64,000 nt of DNA from Planctomycetota bacterium (GTDB taxonomy: Bacteria > Planctomycetota > Phycisphaerae > WQYP01). The stretch covers positions 124,001 to 188,000 of the forward strand of contig JAKAEZ010000002.1 of assembly GCA_021819825.1 (NCBI GenBank), read 5' to 3'. A program made the translations under genes and the position numbers. Every line of letters starts with the position of its first letter. Position 1 is the stretch's first letter. Below the pieces are notes generated by a model that was given only the letters and a program-made list of their open reading frames with translations, was not told where the DNA came from and searched no databases. This document shows, piece by piece, positions 24,771 to 34,182 of the stretch.

Positions 24771-26834
24771 ATGAAAATTGCGTTGCTTATGCTGGCCGCG
24801 TGTCTATTAAGTGCTAAATTGTGCGTTTCTGCGCCCTTGCGCATTGTGTTAACCGCCCAAAGCCATCCCGCGGGCTTATATTATTCGGGTGATCATACAA
24901 AACTGAATATCCGCATAATAAATCCCGGAAAAACAGTACATTTGCTGTCGGGCAATCTGCGCTGGGTGCGGTATGGACGGGAAGGGAATAAAGCGATTTT
25001 GCTGGCCACAACTCCAATCCGCCCCACCATGCTTACGCAGGGACAAATAGTCCGCATCATTTTACCGGAGAGCTTTGCAGGCGTCGGCCGATATCGCTTG
25101 CTTTGGCACAAAGCCGCTATTCCGGCACTGAAAACATTTCAGTATCCCCAGTGCATTTACGCGCCTCGTTGGACGCGTGGCGGTGGACAAAACAGCCCTT
25201 GGATTGCCCCCCTGCCGCGACGATTTATTTCTCCTCATGCGCCCGGCTTTATCGCCGATTACATTAAGGAAACCGGAATTAGACAATTTGTATATAACAT
25301 CCGTCTGTCAGTTGATCACGACAATGATTTTCCTAAACTGCTTTCCCGCGTGGCCGGCAAGCTCAAACAATCCGGGGCGAAACTTATTGCGGTTTTTACG
25401 GTCAGTGCGTCAAGGCCCAGTCAAAATCGGCATGTTTTATATCATGCGATGATAGAAAATCTCAGCGCGATTAGCGCGGCTTGCCGGGCGGTGGTGCTGC
25501 GCTTTTCAGGTTCCGCAAATCCGCATGCGGCCGCAATCGTCAATGCGGTTATTCCGCGCCTGCACCAGGCTTTGCGTGCGTTGCATTGCGAGGCAAAATT
25601 GTTTGCCACGCCTGAGGTCATCGGGGCGGGACAAGGCAATATGGCGCTGACCAGTTTGATTAGCGGCGTAGCCCTGTCAGATACCCGCCAATCCCTGCGC
25701 TTATGCCATAACCTGGAACTATCCGATGCGGCATTGCCCGTGATGATTTTGCCGGCAGCGTATACGCCAGCGGACCGCGTTTCAAACGGGATGACGCCAG
25801 ATCCCGCATTGTTTCTGGTGGCGGCAGCGCGGTACGTGCCGGTCCCAGCCGATTCAGATAATTTTGAACTTCACGTACTGGGCAGCGGGAAATTGTATTG
25901 CCTGGTGCATCCGCAATTACCGCTTATGGCGGCGGTTTTTACGCAGACATCCGGGTCCTGCGCCCTGGTCACCGGGTTAGGTTCCGGAAGCTTTGCGAAC
26001 ACGCAATTCAAAGCATGGCGTACCACTCCGCCGCTGATGATCAAACGCAGCGCTTGGCGGGCGGCGATCAAAGATGGCACCGCCGGTTGGGAGCGATTGC
26101 GGGCACTTATGCCGACACCGGGAAGCTTTCCAACGGGAAAAATCATCGTCGTGGATGCGGAAGGATTGATGGCCACCCGCGATGCGCGCGGCCACCGTGC
26201 ACCGGTGCCCTACCCCGGCTGGCAGGAAATTCCATTAAATCAGCATGTTTATTTTCTTACTTATCCCGGCACAGCGGCGGATTTGGCCGCCGCGATACGA
26301 ACCGCGGCAATGAAGAATCTTCCCGTCGCCGAGGTTAATGTGACAGCCAATGCTAATGTTTCATCGGTGCATACAGTATCGCTGCTAATCCGCAATGCCC
26401 GTGTGGGTCGATTGCAGGGAACGCTTTCTTTGTGGGTGCCGAAAAAAACCGATAAGCGGATTCGCGTGGTCCAAATCAGCCCGACGATACATTTTGGGCC
26501 GGTTCACAGCGGTAAAACCGCACCAGTTAAACTGCATCTCAAGCACGGCTATAAAGCTTGGTCGGTGGGAAAACTCTTTGCCGTACTAACGTGGCGGCGG
26601 TGGGTTCAATTAACAGAGCTTTCAAATACGGCGCTACGGGCCATTGCACAACCGGTGGTTGTCGCGCCGCAACAGCCACAGAATCTGAATGCCACCACGG
26701 TCGTCACTACGAAACCGGATTCAAAGGCAAAATCGGCCAAACGTAAAAATGGAATTTCCAAGCCCCAGAACACCACGCAACCGGTGCAACGCGTGGAATT
26801 GCCGTATATGCCTGCAACGAAAAACCACCGCTAG
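24771..26834 (+). CDS. Exported protein of unknown family
   Basis: This 687-residue protein begins at ATG 24771 with a clean signal peptide (MKIALLMLAACLLSAKLCVSA). The frame opens at 24717, but that N-terminus lies partly in repeat DNA and would bury the signal. The mature part has a beta-rich first domain (about 25-150), then a mixed alpha/beta region (about 160-330; HAPGFIADYIKETGIRQF and later repeated Ala-rich helices) that could be a glycosidase-like barrel. C-terminal beta segments and a Lys/Gln/Thr-rich tail end the protein. No catalytic motif was recognised. The stop codon TAG is formed by the left end of the 282-bp element, so insertion may have altered the native C-terminus. Confidence 0.75.
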   Translation: MKIALLMLAACLLSAKLCVSAPLRIVLTAQSHPAGLYYSGDHTKLNIRIINPGKTVHLLSGNLRWVRYGREGNKAILLATTPIRPTMLTQGQIVRIILPESFAGVGRYRLLWHKAAIPALKTFQYPQCIYAPRWTRGGGQNSPWIAPLPRRFISPHAPGFIADYIKETGIRQFVYNIRLSVDHDNDFPKLLSRVAGKLKQSGAKLIAVFTVSASRPSQNRHVLYHAMIENLSAISAACRAVVLRFSGSANPHAAAIVNAVIPRLHQALRALHCEAKLFATPEVIGAGQGNMALTSLISGVALSDTRQSLRLCHNLELSDAALPVMILPAAYTPADRVSNGMTPDPALFLVAAARYVPVPADSDNFELHVLGSGKLYCLVHPQLPLMAAVFTQTSGSCALVTGLGSGSFANTQFKAWRTTPPLMIKRSAWRAAIKDGTAGWERLRALMPTPGSFPTGKIIVVDAEGLMATRDARGHRAPVPYPGWQEIPLNQHVYFLTYPGTAADLAAAIRTAAMKNLPVAEVNVTANANVSSVHTVSLLIRNARVGRLQGTLSLWVPKKTDKRIRVVQISPTIHFGPVHSGKTAPVKLHLKHGYKAWSVGKLFAVLTWRRWVQLTELSNTALRAIAQPVVVAPQQPQNLNATTVVTTKPDSKAKSAKRKNGISKPQNTTQPVQRVELPYMPATKNHR

Positions 26835-27112
26835 GAGCCTGTCCGAGTAATGGCCGGGTTGCGACGGCGTGATTTTTGGCTTCCGTCAAGTAGCGGCGAC
26901 GATGGCGTACCTGACATGGATGGTACTCCGAGGAGCCGCGCCGCAGAGGGGAGCCAAAAAGCATGCCGCCCTGCGGGTGGGACTGAAATGCCCCGCCTGC
27001 TTTGTTGTCGGATCTCGCAGACTCATATCCAGAGTCAGCTCGGTCCTCCGCCGCGCATACGGGACATTTCAGACCCATCGCAATCCCGGCCATTACTCGG
27101 ACAGGCTCCTAG
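26831..27112. mobile_element. 282-bp element with 28-bp perfect terminal inverted repeats (MITE-like)
   Basis: Bases 26831-26858 (starting CTAGGAGCCTGTCCGAGTAA) and 27085-27112 are perfect reverse complements over 28 bases. A second, imperfect inverted pair lies inside (TGGGACTGAAATGCCCC at 26978-26994; GGGACATTTCAGACCCA at 27061-27077), so the element could fold into a long hairpin. It is too short for a transposase, and no coding frame inside it looks real. Single-end copies lie at 10561 and 44532. It fits a non-autonomous transposable element or a palindromic interspersed repeat. The stop codon of the preceding gene is inside its left end. Confidence 0.75.
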
Positions 27113-27344
27113 TGCGCTGTTCCAGCCATAATTACGGGTTGCGATCAATGCGTGCCGGCATGACTTCTGGCTTCCTGGCGGAACGTCGCGTTATAGAGCA
27201 ACTTGGTAATAACCCGGTGGCTGGTTGGCAGCGCTGTTGACGCGATTGCGCTGCGGCGTGATACTGCGTGGCGCGTGTCCTATCTGTTTGCTAAATGGTA
27301 TTTGCAGCGCCTAGCTGCCAGTGCCATTACATCTGGAGATCATC
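27113..27344 (+). other. Intergenic region before the GH106 gene
   Basis: This gap probably holds the promoter of the rhamnosidase gene. GGGTTGCGATCAATGCGTGCCGG and the following TTCTGGCTTCC resemble the start of the 282-bp element's interior (GGGTTGCGACGGCGTG and TTTTGGCTTCC at 26856-26884), so part of it may be a decayed second copy. No gene was seen. Confidence 0.4.
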
Positions 27345-30164
27345 ATGTCCTGCAAACCGTTGGAATCATCACGCCGTGAATTTCTTTTAACATCAGCTCT
27401 GGCGGCGTCAGCCCTTGCATTATCCGAGCCAGCCATGGCGGCGATTCAAAATACCGGCGATGCGGGAGAAAGCGATGCCCCGCATCCGCTGGCGTGGCCG
27501 CCGATTACCGCGGTGTGCCGTCCGTGGTGCTTTAACTGGTGGATGGGTTCTGCGGTAGATCAGGATAATCTAGCGGAGGAACTGCGGCGGTATAAAGCGG
27601 GCGGTTTGGGCGGCGTGCGGATTATTCCCATTTACGGTGCCCGCGGATGGGAAAAGGAATATATACAATACTTAAGTCCACAATGGCTGGAGATGATGAG
27701 TTTTGACGTGGTGGAAGCCCGGCGGCTCAACATGGGCGTAGACATGACGCAAGGCACCGGTTGGAATATGGGCGGACCGGGAATTGTGGGGGATTACGCA
27801 TCATTATTTGCCAAAGCAATCGCCTTTGAATCCCCGGCGGATGCGGCGACGGCATGGCATGTTGATCTGCCACGGGAAAAAGTTCTTCACCTGGCGGCAT
27901 TTAGCCAAGACGGGCGGCGCGAGGAGATCAAACCAAGCCAGATCGATTCTGACGGCACCGTCAACTGGCAGCGCCCCGCCGGCGCATGGGTGCTAGTGGC
28001 GCTGGTGGGCCACCCCGGCGCGCATGTCAAACGCGCCGCCCCGGGCGGCTGGGGCATGATGCTTAATACAGTTTACCCCCCTGCCATGGCGTTTTATCTG
28101 CAGCGCTTTACCAAAGCGTTTGCCACGCCAGGCGTGCAGATACCGCAAACGATGTTTCATGATTCATATGAATATATGACCAGTGTGCCGGGCGGTTACG
28201 GAGAGTGGTCCGCGGATTTCTTCGACAGTTTCAAAAAGCTGCGGAAGTATTCTCTGGAGGATCAACTGCCGGCTTTGGCGGGCCATGGCGATCCGGAAAC
28301 GGTTGCGCGGGTGAAATCAGATTATCGGGAAACGGTTTCTGACGTCATGGTCGATGAGGTATTTTCCCAGTGGACGCAATGGTGCCACCAGCATGAAATG
28401 CTCAATCATAATCAGGCGCACGGGTCACCGACGAATCTGCTGGATTTTTATGCTGTCGCGGATATGCCCGAGCCGGAAAATAATTTCGGCACACCTGACA
28501 CGGTCGGTCACTGTGATCCGTTGATTGCCAAGTTTGCTTCCTCCGCGGCCCATGTACCGGGCAAGCGTTGGGTTTCATCGGAAACGGGCACGTGGCTGGC
28601 CGAGCATTTTAAGGTCACGCTGGCTGATATGAAAAAGTTGGTGGATCAATTTTTTGTCGGCGGGGTGAATCATCTATTTTATCACGGCACGTGCTTTTCC
28701 TGCGATGATGCCGCGTGGCCGGGATGGCTGTTTTATGCATCGACGGATATGAATCCGCGCATGAGTATCTGGCATGATGTGCCGACGCTCAACAATTATA
28801 TCGCCCGCAGCCAAAGCATTTTGCAGGAAGGCCGGCCGGACAGTGACGTGCTGCTGTACTGGCCGATTTATGACCAATGGCACAATCCCGAAGGCCTGGG
28901 CCAGTACCAGACCATGACCAATTTTGATCAGTGGTTTTATGGACATGCCATCGGCCGCGCGGCACAGTTCTTGTGGCACCGCGGCATCGGCTTTGATTAT
29001 GTTTCTGATAAGTTGCTGCAGCACGCGACCGTTGCCAATGGACGCATCAACACACCGGGCTGCAGCTATCAGGCTATTGTCATACCGACCGCCAAATATA
29101 TGCCGCCGGAGACTCTGGAAAAACTCGTCGCGTTGGCCGCCTCGGGCGGGAAGGTGATTTTTGAAAATAGTATTCCTGTTGAGCCGCCGGGATTAACCGA
29201 CTTGCCCACTCGACAGGCTCACATGCGAGCACTGGTCGGCCGCCTCCACCTGACTGCCGGGGCATCAAATGCCCGCGGCAAGCCGCAATCCGCGAAAATC
29301 GGACAGGGAACTATTTTTGTGGGATCGCTGGCGCAAGCACTGGCCGGTGCCGAAATTGCCGGTGAAACGCTGACCACACACGCCGGCCTAATGTACATAC
29401 GTCGAAGCTATCAGGGCGGGCGGCATTATTTTCTGGCCTATCAGGGAAAAACGCGGCTTGATACCCGCATCACGTTGGCCACACCGGCCAAGGCTGTGGT
29501 GATGATGGATCCCATGACGGGCCATTGCGCACCGGCCAAGATAACGCGCGATGCGCAAGGGCGGCCGTCGCTGAACATTTCCATGCAAAGCGATACATCG
29601 CTGATACTGCGCACCTTGGACACGCCGCTGAAGGCCGGTAAAACCTGGACGTTCTACAGTTCTGCCGCCCCAGCGCAACGCCTTACCGGTGTCTGGGACG
29701 TGGACTTTATTGAGGGCGGGCCGACCTTGCCGCGGGGCTATGAAATCACCGAGCCTGCCTCCTGGACCCGCCATACTGATCCGGCTGCGCAATACTTCTC
29801 CGGCACAGCGCGTTATACGCTGACATTCAACGCCCCGGCCGGAACCGGGCCTTGGGTGTTGAATCTGGGAAAAGTCTGCAACACCGCGCGCGTGCGGCTG
29901 AATGCCGAGAATATCGGCGCATTAATTCAGGCTCCGTATGAGCTGGTCATCCACAGCTTGAAACCGACGGATAATGTGCTGGAGGTTGAAGTTACCAACC
30001 TGCCGGCCAATCGAATCCGGTATATGGACCGTAAGCGTATGGCGTGGAAGATATTCCGCGACGCCAATTTTGTGAATATCGACTACCGCCCATTTAACGC
30101 GGCCCATTGGCCGATTATGGACTCCGGTCTCTTAGGACCGGTGACACTGTCATCCGTCGGTTGA
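27345..30164 (+). CDS. Secreted GH106-type alpha-L-rhamnosidase
   Basis: This 939-residue protein starts at ATG 27345 with GGAG seven bases upstream. A twin-arginine signal (SSRREFLLTSALAASALAL) points to Tat export. The N-terminal phrase PRPWCFNWWMGSAVDQDNLAEELRRYKAGGLGGVRIIP-like region (about 55-100) is typical of GH106 and related 'glycosyl hydrolase' barrels. The middle has MFHDSYEYM and GKRWVSSETGTWLAEHFKVT (likely acidic residues). The C-terminus has a galactose-binding-like beta-sandwich (YTLTFNAP, WVLNLGKVCNTARVRLN, NVLEVEVTNLPANRI). GH106 enzymes remove L-rhamnose from rhamnogalacturonan and similar polymers. It is convergent with a GH31 gene. Family assignment rests on overall likeness, so specificity is uncertain. 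Confidence 0.8.
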   Translation: MSCKPLESSRREFLLTSALAASALALSEPAMAAIQNTGDAGESDAPHPLAWPPITAVCRPWCFNWWMGSAVDQDNLAEELRRYKAGGLGGVRIIPIYGARGWEKEYIQYLSPQWLEMMSFDVVEARRLNMGVDMTQGTGWNMGGPGIVGDYASLFAKAIAFESPADAATAWHVDLPREKVLHLAAFSQDGRREEIKPSQIDSDGTVNWQRPAGAWVLVALVGHPGAHVKRAAPGGWGMMLNTVYPPAMAFYLQRFTKAFATPGVQIPQTMFHDSYEYMTSVPGGYGEWSADFFDSFKKLRKYSLEDQLPALAGHGDPETVARVKSDYRETVSDVMVDEVFSQWTQWCHQHEMLNHNQAHGSPTNLLDFYAVADMPEPENNFGTPDTVGHCDPLIAKFASSAAHVPGKRWVSSETGTWLAEHFKVTLADMKKLVDQFFVGGVNHLFYHGTCFSCDDAAWPGWLFYASTDMNPRMSIWHDVPTLNNYIARSQSILQEGRPDSDVLLYWPIYDQWHNPEGLGQYQTMTNFDQWFYGHAIGRAAQFLWHRGIGFDYVSDKLLQHATVANGRINTPGCSYQAIVIPTAKYMPPETLEKLVALAASGGKVIFENSIPVEPPGLTDLPTRQAHMRALVGRLHLTAGASNARGKPQSAKIGQGTIFVGSLAQALAGAEIAGETLTTHAGLMYIRRSYQGGRHYFLAYQGKTRLDTRITLATPAKAVVMMDPMTGHCAPAKITRDAQGRPSLNISMQSDTSLILRTLDTPLKAGKTWTFYSSAAPAQRLTGVWDVDFIEGGPTLPRGYEITEPASWTRHTDPAAQYFSGTARYTLTFNAPAGTGPWVLNLGKVCNTARVRLNAENIGALIQAPYELVIHSLKPTDNVLEVEVTNLPANRIRYMDRKRMAWKIFRDANFVNIDYRPFNAAHWPIMDSGLLGPVTLSSVG

Positions 30165-30181
30165 CCCAGCGTTTCCGTGCG

Positions 30182-32590
30182 TCAGGCACCAGGGCGGTGC
30201 AACACCACCGCATGGCCGTCATAATGCACAATCTGATCCGGTTGGGCCGGTTCAATGCCCACGCCATGATCAGGGCCGACAAACACAATGCGGAACGTGC
30301 GATGATCAAGCATGTCCGGGAATGTGCCATGGCGTTGGCCAATGGTCAGCATTCCGGCTTTATCATCCCAGGTAAACGTGATGGTGGCGTAGGTACCCTT
30401 TTCATAATCGTAGGAATCGCCTTCATCCTCATACAGTGTGAATTCGCCGTTGGCACCGTCGTAGACGCGCAATTCTATCGGATCAGCCGGTTCCTGAGCA
30501 TTCTGCACCGATGGTCCAAATGGAATAATGGATCCCGCGCGAATATACAGCGGCAGCGAATCCAGAGCCGCCGGTGCTTCGACGTGTTGGTCGCCCTTTA
30601 ATTTGCGGCCGGTCCAGAAATCAATCCACTGTGTCGACTCCGGCAGATATACCTGACGTGAAACCGCCCCGGCTTTCGTGACGGGGTTGACCAGAACCGC
30701 CGGGCCAAACATGAATTGATCCGGTATGTCATAGACGTTGGAATCGGTTCGGAAATCCATCACCAAACCCCGCAGCATGGTGTAGCCCTGATTGGTTACC
30801 ATCCATGCCACGGAATAAATGTAAGGCAGGAGGTGGTAGCGCAGGCGGTCAAATTTTTCCAATATAGCCATCGCCGACGGGCCAAATCGCCACATTTCTT
30901 TCGGGTAATTGCAGCCATGCACGCGGAACATGGGACAAAATGCCCCGAACTGGAACCAGCGAATAAAGCATTCACGGTAAACCGGATCCTGGGGATTCCC
31001 GCTTAAATAGCCGCCAATATCGGTGTTCCAATACGGGATACCGCTTAAGCAAAAATTAATTCCCGCCGGGATCTGCAACGCCAGTGTCGGCAGATTTCCC
31101 GCCACATCACCGGACCAGGTAATGGCCGAATGGCGCTGCTGCCCGGCCCATGCGGAGCGGGTTAAAATCATGACCCGTTTAACATCTGTGGTGCTGCGCT
31201 GGCCGTTATATACCGCGCCGGTGTGCATGAGCGGGTAGGCGTTGTACACAAAGGCCCCCCAGCCGGCGTAGGTTTTAACGTCAGCAAATTCGCCCCATTT
31301 TCCACCGAGTTCCGGCTCACTGGCATCAAGCCACCAGGCGTCAACGCCTTTGGAAAATAAATCTTTATTGAGAAGGGACCAGTAAAGTTTACGCGCCAGA
31401 GGATTAAAGGCATCGTAGTACGCGGTGGCGGGATTCCACATTTTGCTGCTGCCGCCGGTCAAGGGATATAAAGCCCCCGCCTTTTTGAGAAGATTATAAT
31501 TACTGGATCCCGGGGCAAACTTCGCCCAGACTGAAATCATGAAGTGCAGGTTTTTCCGGTGCAACTGGTTAATCATTTCCGTGGGCCGCGGATAACGCAG
31601 CGGATCCAGTATGTTGGAACCCCATGGATGCGGATACCAGTAAAACCAGTCCTGCACGATGCCATCTATGGGGATTTTTAAGGAGCGATATTCACTGGCG
31701 ACACCCAGCACCTGCAACTGATTTTCATACCGATTTTTGCTTTGCCAATATCCCCACACCCACCGCCCCATCATCGGAGCAGCGCCGCTTAAATTTCGCC
31801 ATTGGGCCATGGCGACGTCCAGGTCCGGGCCATACATAACATAGTAATCAATGACCGAACCCACATGCGAATGCCAGTTTAAAACATTTGGTTCTTTACC
31901 GGCACCTACTTTGACGACGGTCATGGCCGGATTATCCCAGAACAGGCCATAGCCCATGCTGGACATCATAAAAGGAATGCCGATGTGTGTCGGATTGCGC
32001 TGGGCCAGATGGACAATTTCTCCCCGGTTATTGGCGACACCGCGCGGATGTTCGCCTAATCCGAAGATGGCCTCATTGGGCTGAAGGACAAATTTCTGGC
32101 GGACACGGTAGGTGGCGACATCCTTAAACTTCACCGGCAACATGCTTCGCCCGCCGCTGCTTTCCGCCAGGAACACTTTTCCATGCGCATCCAGAAATTC
32201 AACCACACCGGTAGCGCGGTCGATGCGTGCGGAAATATATTTTGCTGAAACGACCACATGGGTCGCCGTTTTGCGCAGTTGCCAGGTGGTTTTAACCGGA
32301 CCGTGGATGACCGCCAGACTTTCATGTTGCGGGTTATCGCCGGTGGGCGAAAAAAGAACGCGAATGACCCGATCCGAGTAGACCATCACGCGCATGGCTC
32401 CATTGGCCAGCGTCAGCAGGACGCCATGGGATTCCTGCCTGATTGCGGTCACTTTTAAAGCGCCGCTGACCGCCGCCCGCTTCGCCGCCCTGGAAACCGA
32501 CGCACCCGCCACCACGGTGGAAGTCGCGACCGCCGCCTTGAGAAAAATACGCCGATCCGTGGTGAGGGCCAGAAGTCCCGTTTCGCTCAT
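30182..32590 (-). CDS. Secreted GH31 family glycosidase
   Basis: This 802-residue protein has a Tat-type signal (TDRRIFLKAAVATSTVVAGA) and a full GH31 layout. The N-terminal beta-sandwich holds FGLGEHPRG, and the barrel has the nucleophile in WWLDASEPE (Asp about 422) and the acid/base in WSGDVAGN (Asp about 495). C-terminal beta domains carry FMFGPAVLVNPVTKAG, LPLYIRAGSIIPFG and a DUF5110-type segment (ELRVYDGANGEFTLYEDEGDSYDYEKG). The nucleophile context is like that of alpha-xylosidases and oligosaccharide alpha-glucosidases of this clan. It differs from the YicI-type enzyme at 41737. It probably acts in the periplasm or outside the cell on alpha-linked xylose or glucose side chains. Confidence 0.88.
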   Translation of the reverse strand: MSETGLLALTTDRRIFLKAAVATSTVVAGASVSRAAKRAAVSGALKVTAIRQESHGVLLTLANGAMRVMVYSDRVIRVLFSPTGDNPQHESLAVIHGPVKTTWQLRKTATHVVVSAKYISARIDRATGVVEFLDAHGKVFLAESSGGRSMLPVKFKDVATYRVRQKFVLQPNEAIFGLGEHPRGVANNRGEIVHLAQRNPTHIGIPFMMSSMGYGLFWDNPAMTVVKVGAGKEPNVLNWHSHVGSVIDYYVMYGPDLDVAMAQWRNLSGAAPMMGRWVWGYWQSKNRYENQLQVLGVASEYRSLKIPIDGIVQDWFYWYPHPWGSNILDPLRYPRPTEMINQLHRKNLHFMISVWAKFAPGSSNYNLLKKAGALYPLTGGSSKMWNPATAYYDAFNPLARKLYWSLLNKDLFSKGVDAWWLDASEPELGGKWGEFADVKTYAGWGAFVYNAYPLMHTGAVYNGQRSTTDVKRVMILTRSAWAGQQRHSAITWSGDVAGNLPTLALQIPAGINFCLSGIPYWNTDIGGYLSGNPQDPVYRECFIRWFQFGAFCPMFRVHGCNYPKEMWRFGPSAMAILEKFDRLRYHLLPYIYSVAWMVTNQGYTMLRGLVMDFRTDSNVYDIPDQFMFGPAVLVNPVTKAGAVSRQVYLPESTQWIDFWTGRKLKGDQHVEAPAALDSLPLYIRAGSIIPFGPSVQNAQEPADPIELRVYDGANGEFTLYEDEGDSYDYEKGTYATITFTWDDKAGMLTIGQRHGTFPDMLDHRTFRIVFVGPDHGVGIEPAQPDQIVHYDGHAVVLHRPGA

Positions 32591-32990
32591 GATATAAACT
32601 CCTATTAAGAGCGCAACGAAATTCTACACGATAATTCGCAACTGGGAAACCATCGGCACGCGAAACCGGAATTGCCGCCGTCGGCAGGCAGAATATTCCG
32701 AAGAATTGCGACGCGACTTATTGGCTCAAAGCGGCAGCGTTGAGTTCGCAGCGGAAGTGGCATTTCATGATGCGCTAAGCTGGGGCCCGTCGCCAGTGGC
32801 CCGGTGCGTGCCATATTGGAACGGGGGCGTTCTCCGCGGCGGTGTTCCGCTTCAAACCATGGCGCTACCGCACCAGGCAGGATCCCGGCAGAACGTGCCG
32901 CCCGCGGACTTGCTTTCCCCCCGTAGCAGAGCCTATGCTAGTAATTGTATGGTCAGTGTATATAGACTGGCCGGTATATGGAGTTATCTC
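32591..32990. other. Intergenic region between GH31 and fmdB-like genes
   Basis: This 400-base divergent gap must hold promoters for both neighbours. A frame open from 32706 runs into the FmdB-like gene, but its upstream 95 codons do not look like protein and lack a ribosome site. No repeats or RNA structures stood out. Confidence 0.4.
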
Positions 32991-33227
32991 ATGCCTATTT
33001 ATGAATTTGAATGCAAAGATTGCGGCAAAACGTTTGACCATCTTGCGCCTTCTATGCAGTCTACGAATCAAAAGGCACTTTGCCCGCAATGCCAGTCCAA
33101 GAACACGATCCGTAAAGTTTCCGTCTTCGCAGTGGCTAATGCTCAGGTTTCAGGTGCGGCGATGCCCGGCGGTGCTGGAGGCGGCGGTTGCTGCTGCGGA
33201 GCCGGGGGATGTGGTTCGCATAATTGA
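32991..33227 (+). CDS. FmdB family zinc-ribbon regulatory protein
   Basis: This 78-residue protein begins MPIYEFECKDCGKTF, the standard start of FmdB-type zinc ribbons. A second CPQC pair follows at about residues 33-36, so four cysteines can bind zinc. The C-terminus is a Gly/Cys-rich tail (GGCCCGAGGCGSHN), typical of these proteins. Members are small, presumed regulatory proteins; the specific role is unknown. The frame is open from 32706, but the conserved start is ATG 32991. It precedes the DJ-1/PfpI gene by about 105 bases. Confidence 0.88.
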   Translation: MPIYEFECKDCGKTFDHLAPSMQSTNQKALCPQCQSKNTIRKVSVFAVANAQVSGAAMPGGAGGGGCCCGAGGCGSHN

Positions 33228-33332
33228 AGCAAGAAAGTTTCTTGTCTTTCGCGGCGTTTCATGCTTGCTTCCCGCCATTGTTAATTTCGGTGGGTTGCTC
33301 TTTTTGATCTCTCAATTTCCAAGGAGAGCCTG

Positions 33333-33860
33333 ATGCCCACAAATATTACCGGCAAAAAAATTCTCATGTTTGTTGAGAACATATACGAGGATCTGGAACT
33401 CTGGTATCCCAAACTCCGACTGGAAGAAGCCGGCATGACTGTCGTGCTGGCGGGACCGAAAGCCGGGATTACCTATAGTGGGAAGCACGGATATCCTGCA
33501 ATATCTGACGCGGCAATTGCGGATGTAAACGGCAACGATTTTATCGGCGTGGTTTGCGCCGGCGGTTTCGCTCCGGATAAACTGCGCCGCGATCCCAAGG
33601 TGAAATCCCTCGTGAGTCACTTCGCCAATAAGGGGCAGTTGGTTGCCGCGATTTGCCATGGCGGTTGGATTCCCATTTCTGCCGGTGTATACCGGGGCGT
33701 CCGCGTTACTAGTTCACCGGGAATTAAAGACGACTTGGAAAATGCGGGTTGTATTTGGATTGATGCACCCGCCGTGGTCGACCGACATTTTGTCTCAAGC
33801 CGAAAGCCGGACGATCTGCCGGCATTCTGCAAATCCATTTTGCAGGTACTGACGGCGTGA
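33333..33860 (+). CDS. DJ-1/PfpI family protein
   Basis: This 175-residue cytoplasmic protein of the DJ-1/ThiJ/PfpI superfamily has the flavodoxin-like fold start KKILMFVENIYEDLELWYP, a nucleophile elbow AICHGGW with the reactive Cys at about residue 108, and VTSSPGIKDDLENAG after it. Family members act as glyoxalase or deglycase-type enzymes or stress proteins; the exact activity cannot be told. AAGGAG lies upstream of the ATG. A small hairpin (ATTGTCC and GGACAAT at 33899-33919) downstream may end the transcript. Confidence 0.88.
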   Translation: MPTNITGKKILMFVENIYEDLELWYPKLRLEEAGMTVVLAGPKAGITYSGKHGYPAISDAAIADVNGNDFIGVVCAGGFAPDKLRRDPKVKSLVSHFANKGQLVAAICHGGWIPISAGVYRGVRVTSSPGIKDDLENAGCIWIDAPAVVDRHFVSSRKPDDLPAFCKSILQVLTA

Positions 33861-34182
33861 AGTCTTATAATTCGGTTGATTACCGGATATATCCTCCGAT
33901 TGTCCTTCAGCGGGACAATTAGGCGATGCAATGCAGCGTACCGCAGGCATCTTGCCTGCATCGGCGACACGAAAAAGCAGGCGGGATCCCGGCGCGCACC
34001 GGGACGGTAGCTACGCCATCCCTGCTTTGTGTCCAAGTATCACCAATGGTCGCGCGGTGTGTAGACCGACGACTTGCGGGGAAAATTCCCAAGCGTGAAA
34101 AACTGGCAGAAAAATCTCTGTCGCTTTTCTTTGGGCGGCGCGTTGCGTAGAATACTGAAGTGTTATTTAGGAGTCCAAAAAG
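33861..34182 (+). other. Intergenic region with hairpins before the IscA-type gene
   Basis: This 322-base gap holds two hairpins. ATTGTCC-loop-GGACAAT (33899-33919) may be a terminator for the DJ-1/PfpI gene. GCAGGCA-TCT-TGCCTGC (33943-33959) is like the one at 11525-11541. GC-rich remnants follow (GCAGGCGGGATCCCGGCG). The end of the gap should contain the promoter of the IscA-type gene, whose AGGAG lies just before its ATG. Confidence 0.5.
33943..33959. repeat. GCAGGC-type hairpin
   Basis: GCAGGCA, a TCT loop and TGCCTGC form a 7-bp stem, matching the style of the hairpin at 11525-11541. It is probably a dispersed intergenic palindrome. Confidence 0.55.

Noticed and set aside
26707-27093. 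A 128-codon minus-strand frame across the 282-bp element
   Set aside because: It starts inside the inverted repeat, overlaps the 3' end of a real gene, and part of it (RPLLGQAPS) is simply the translated repeat end that recurs elsewhere.
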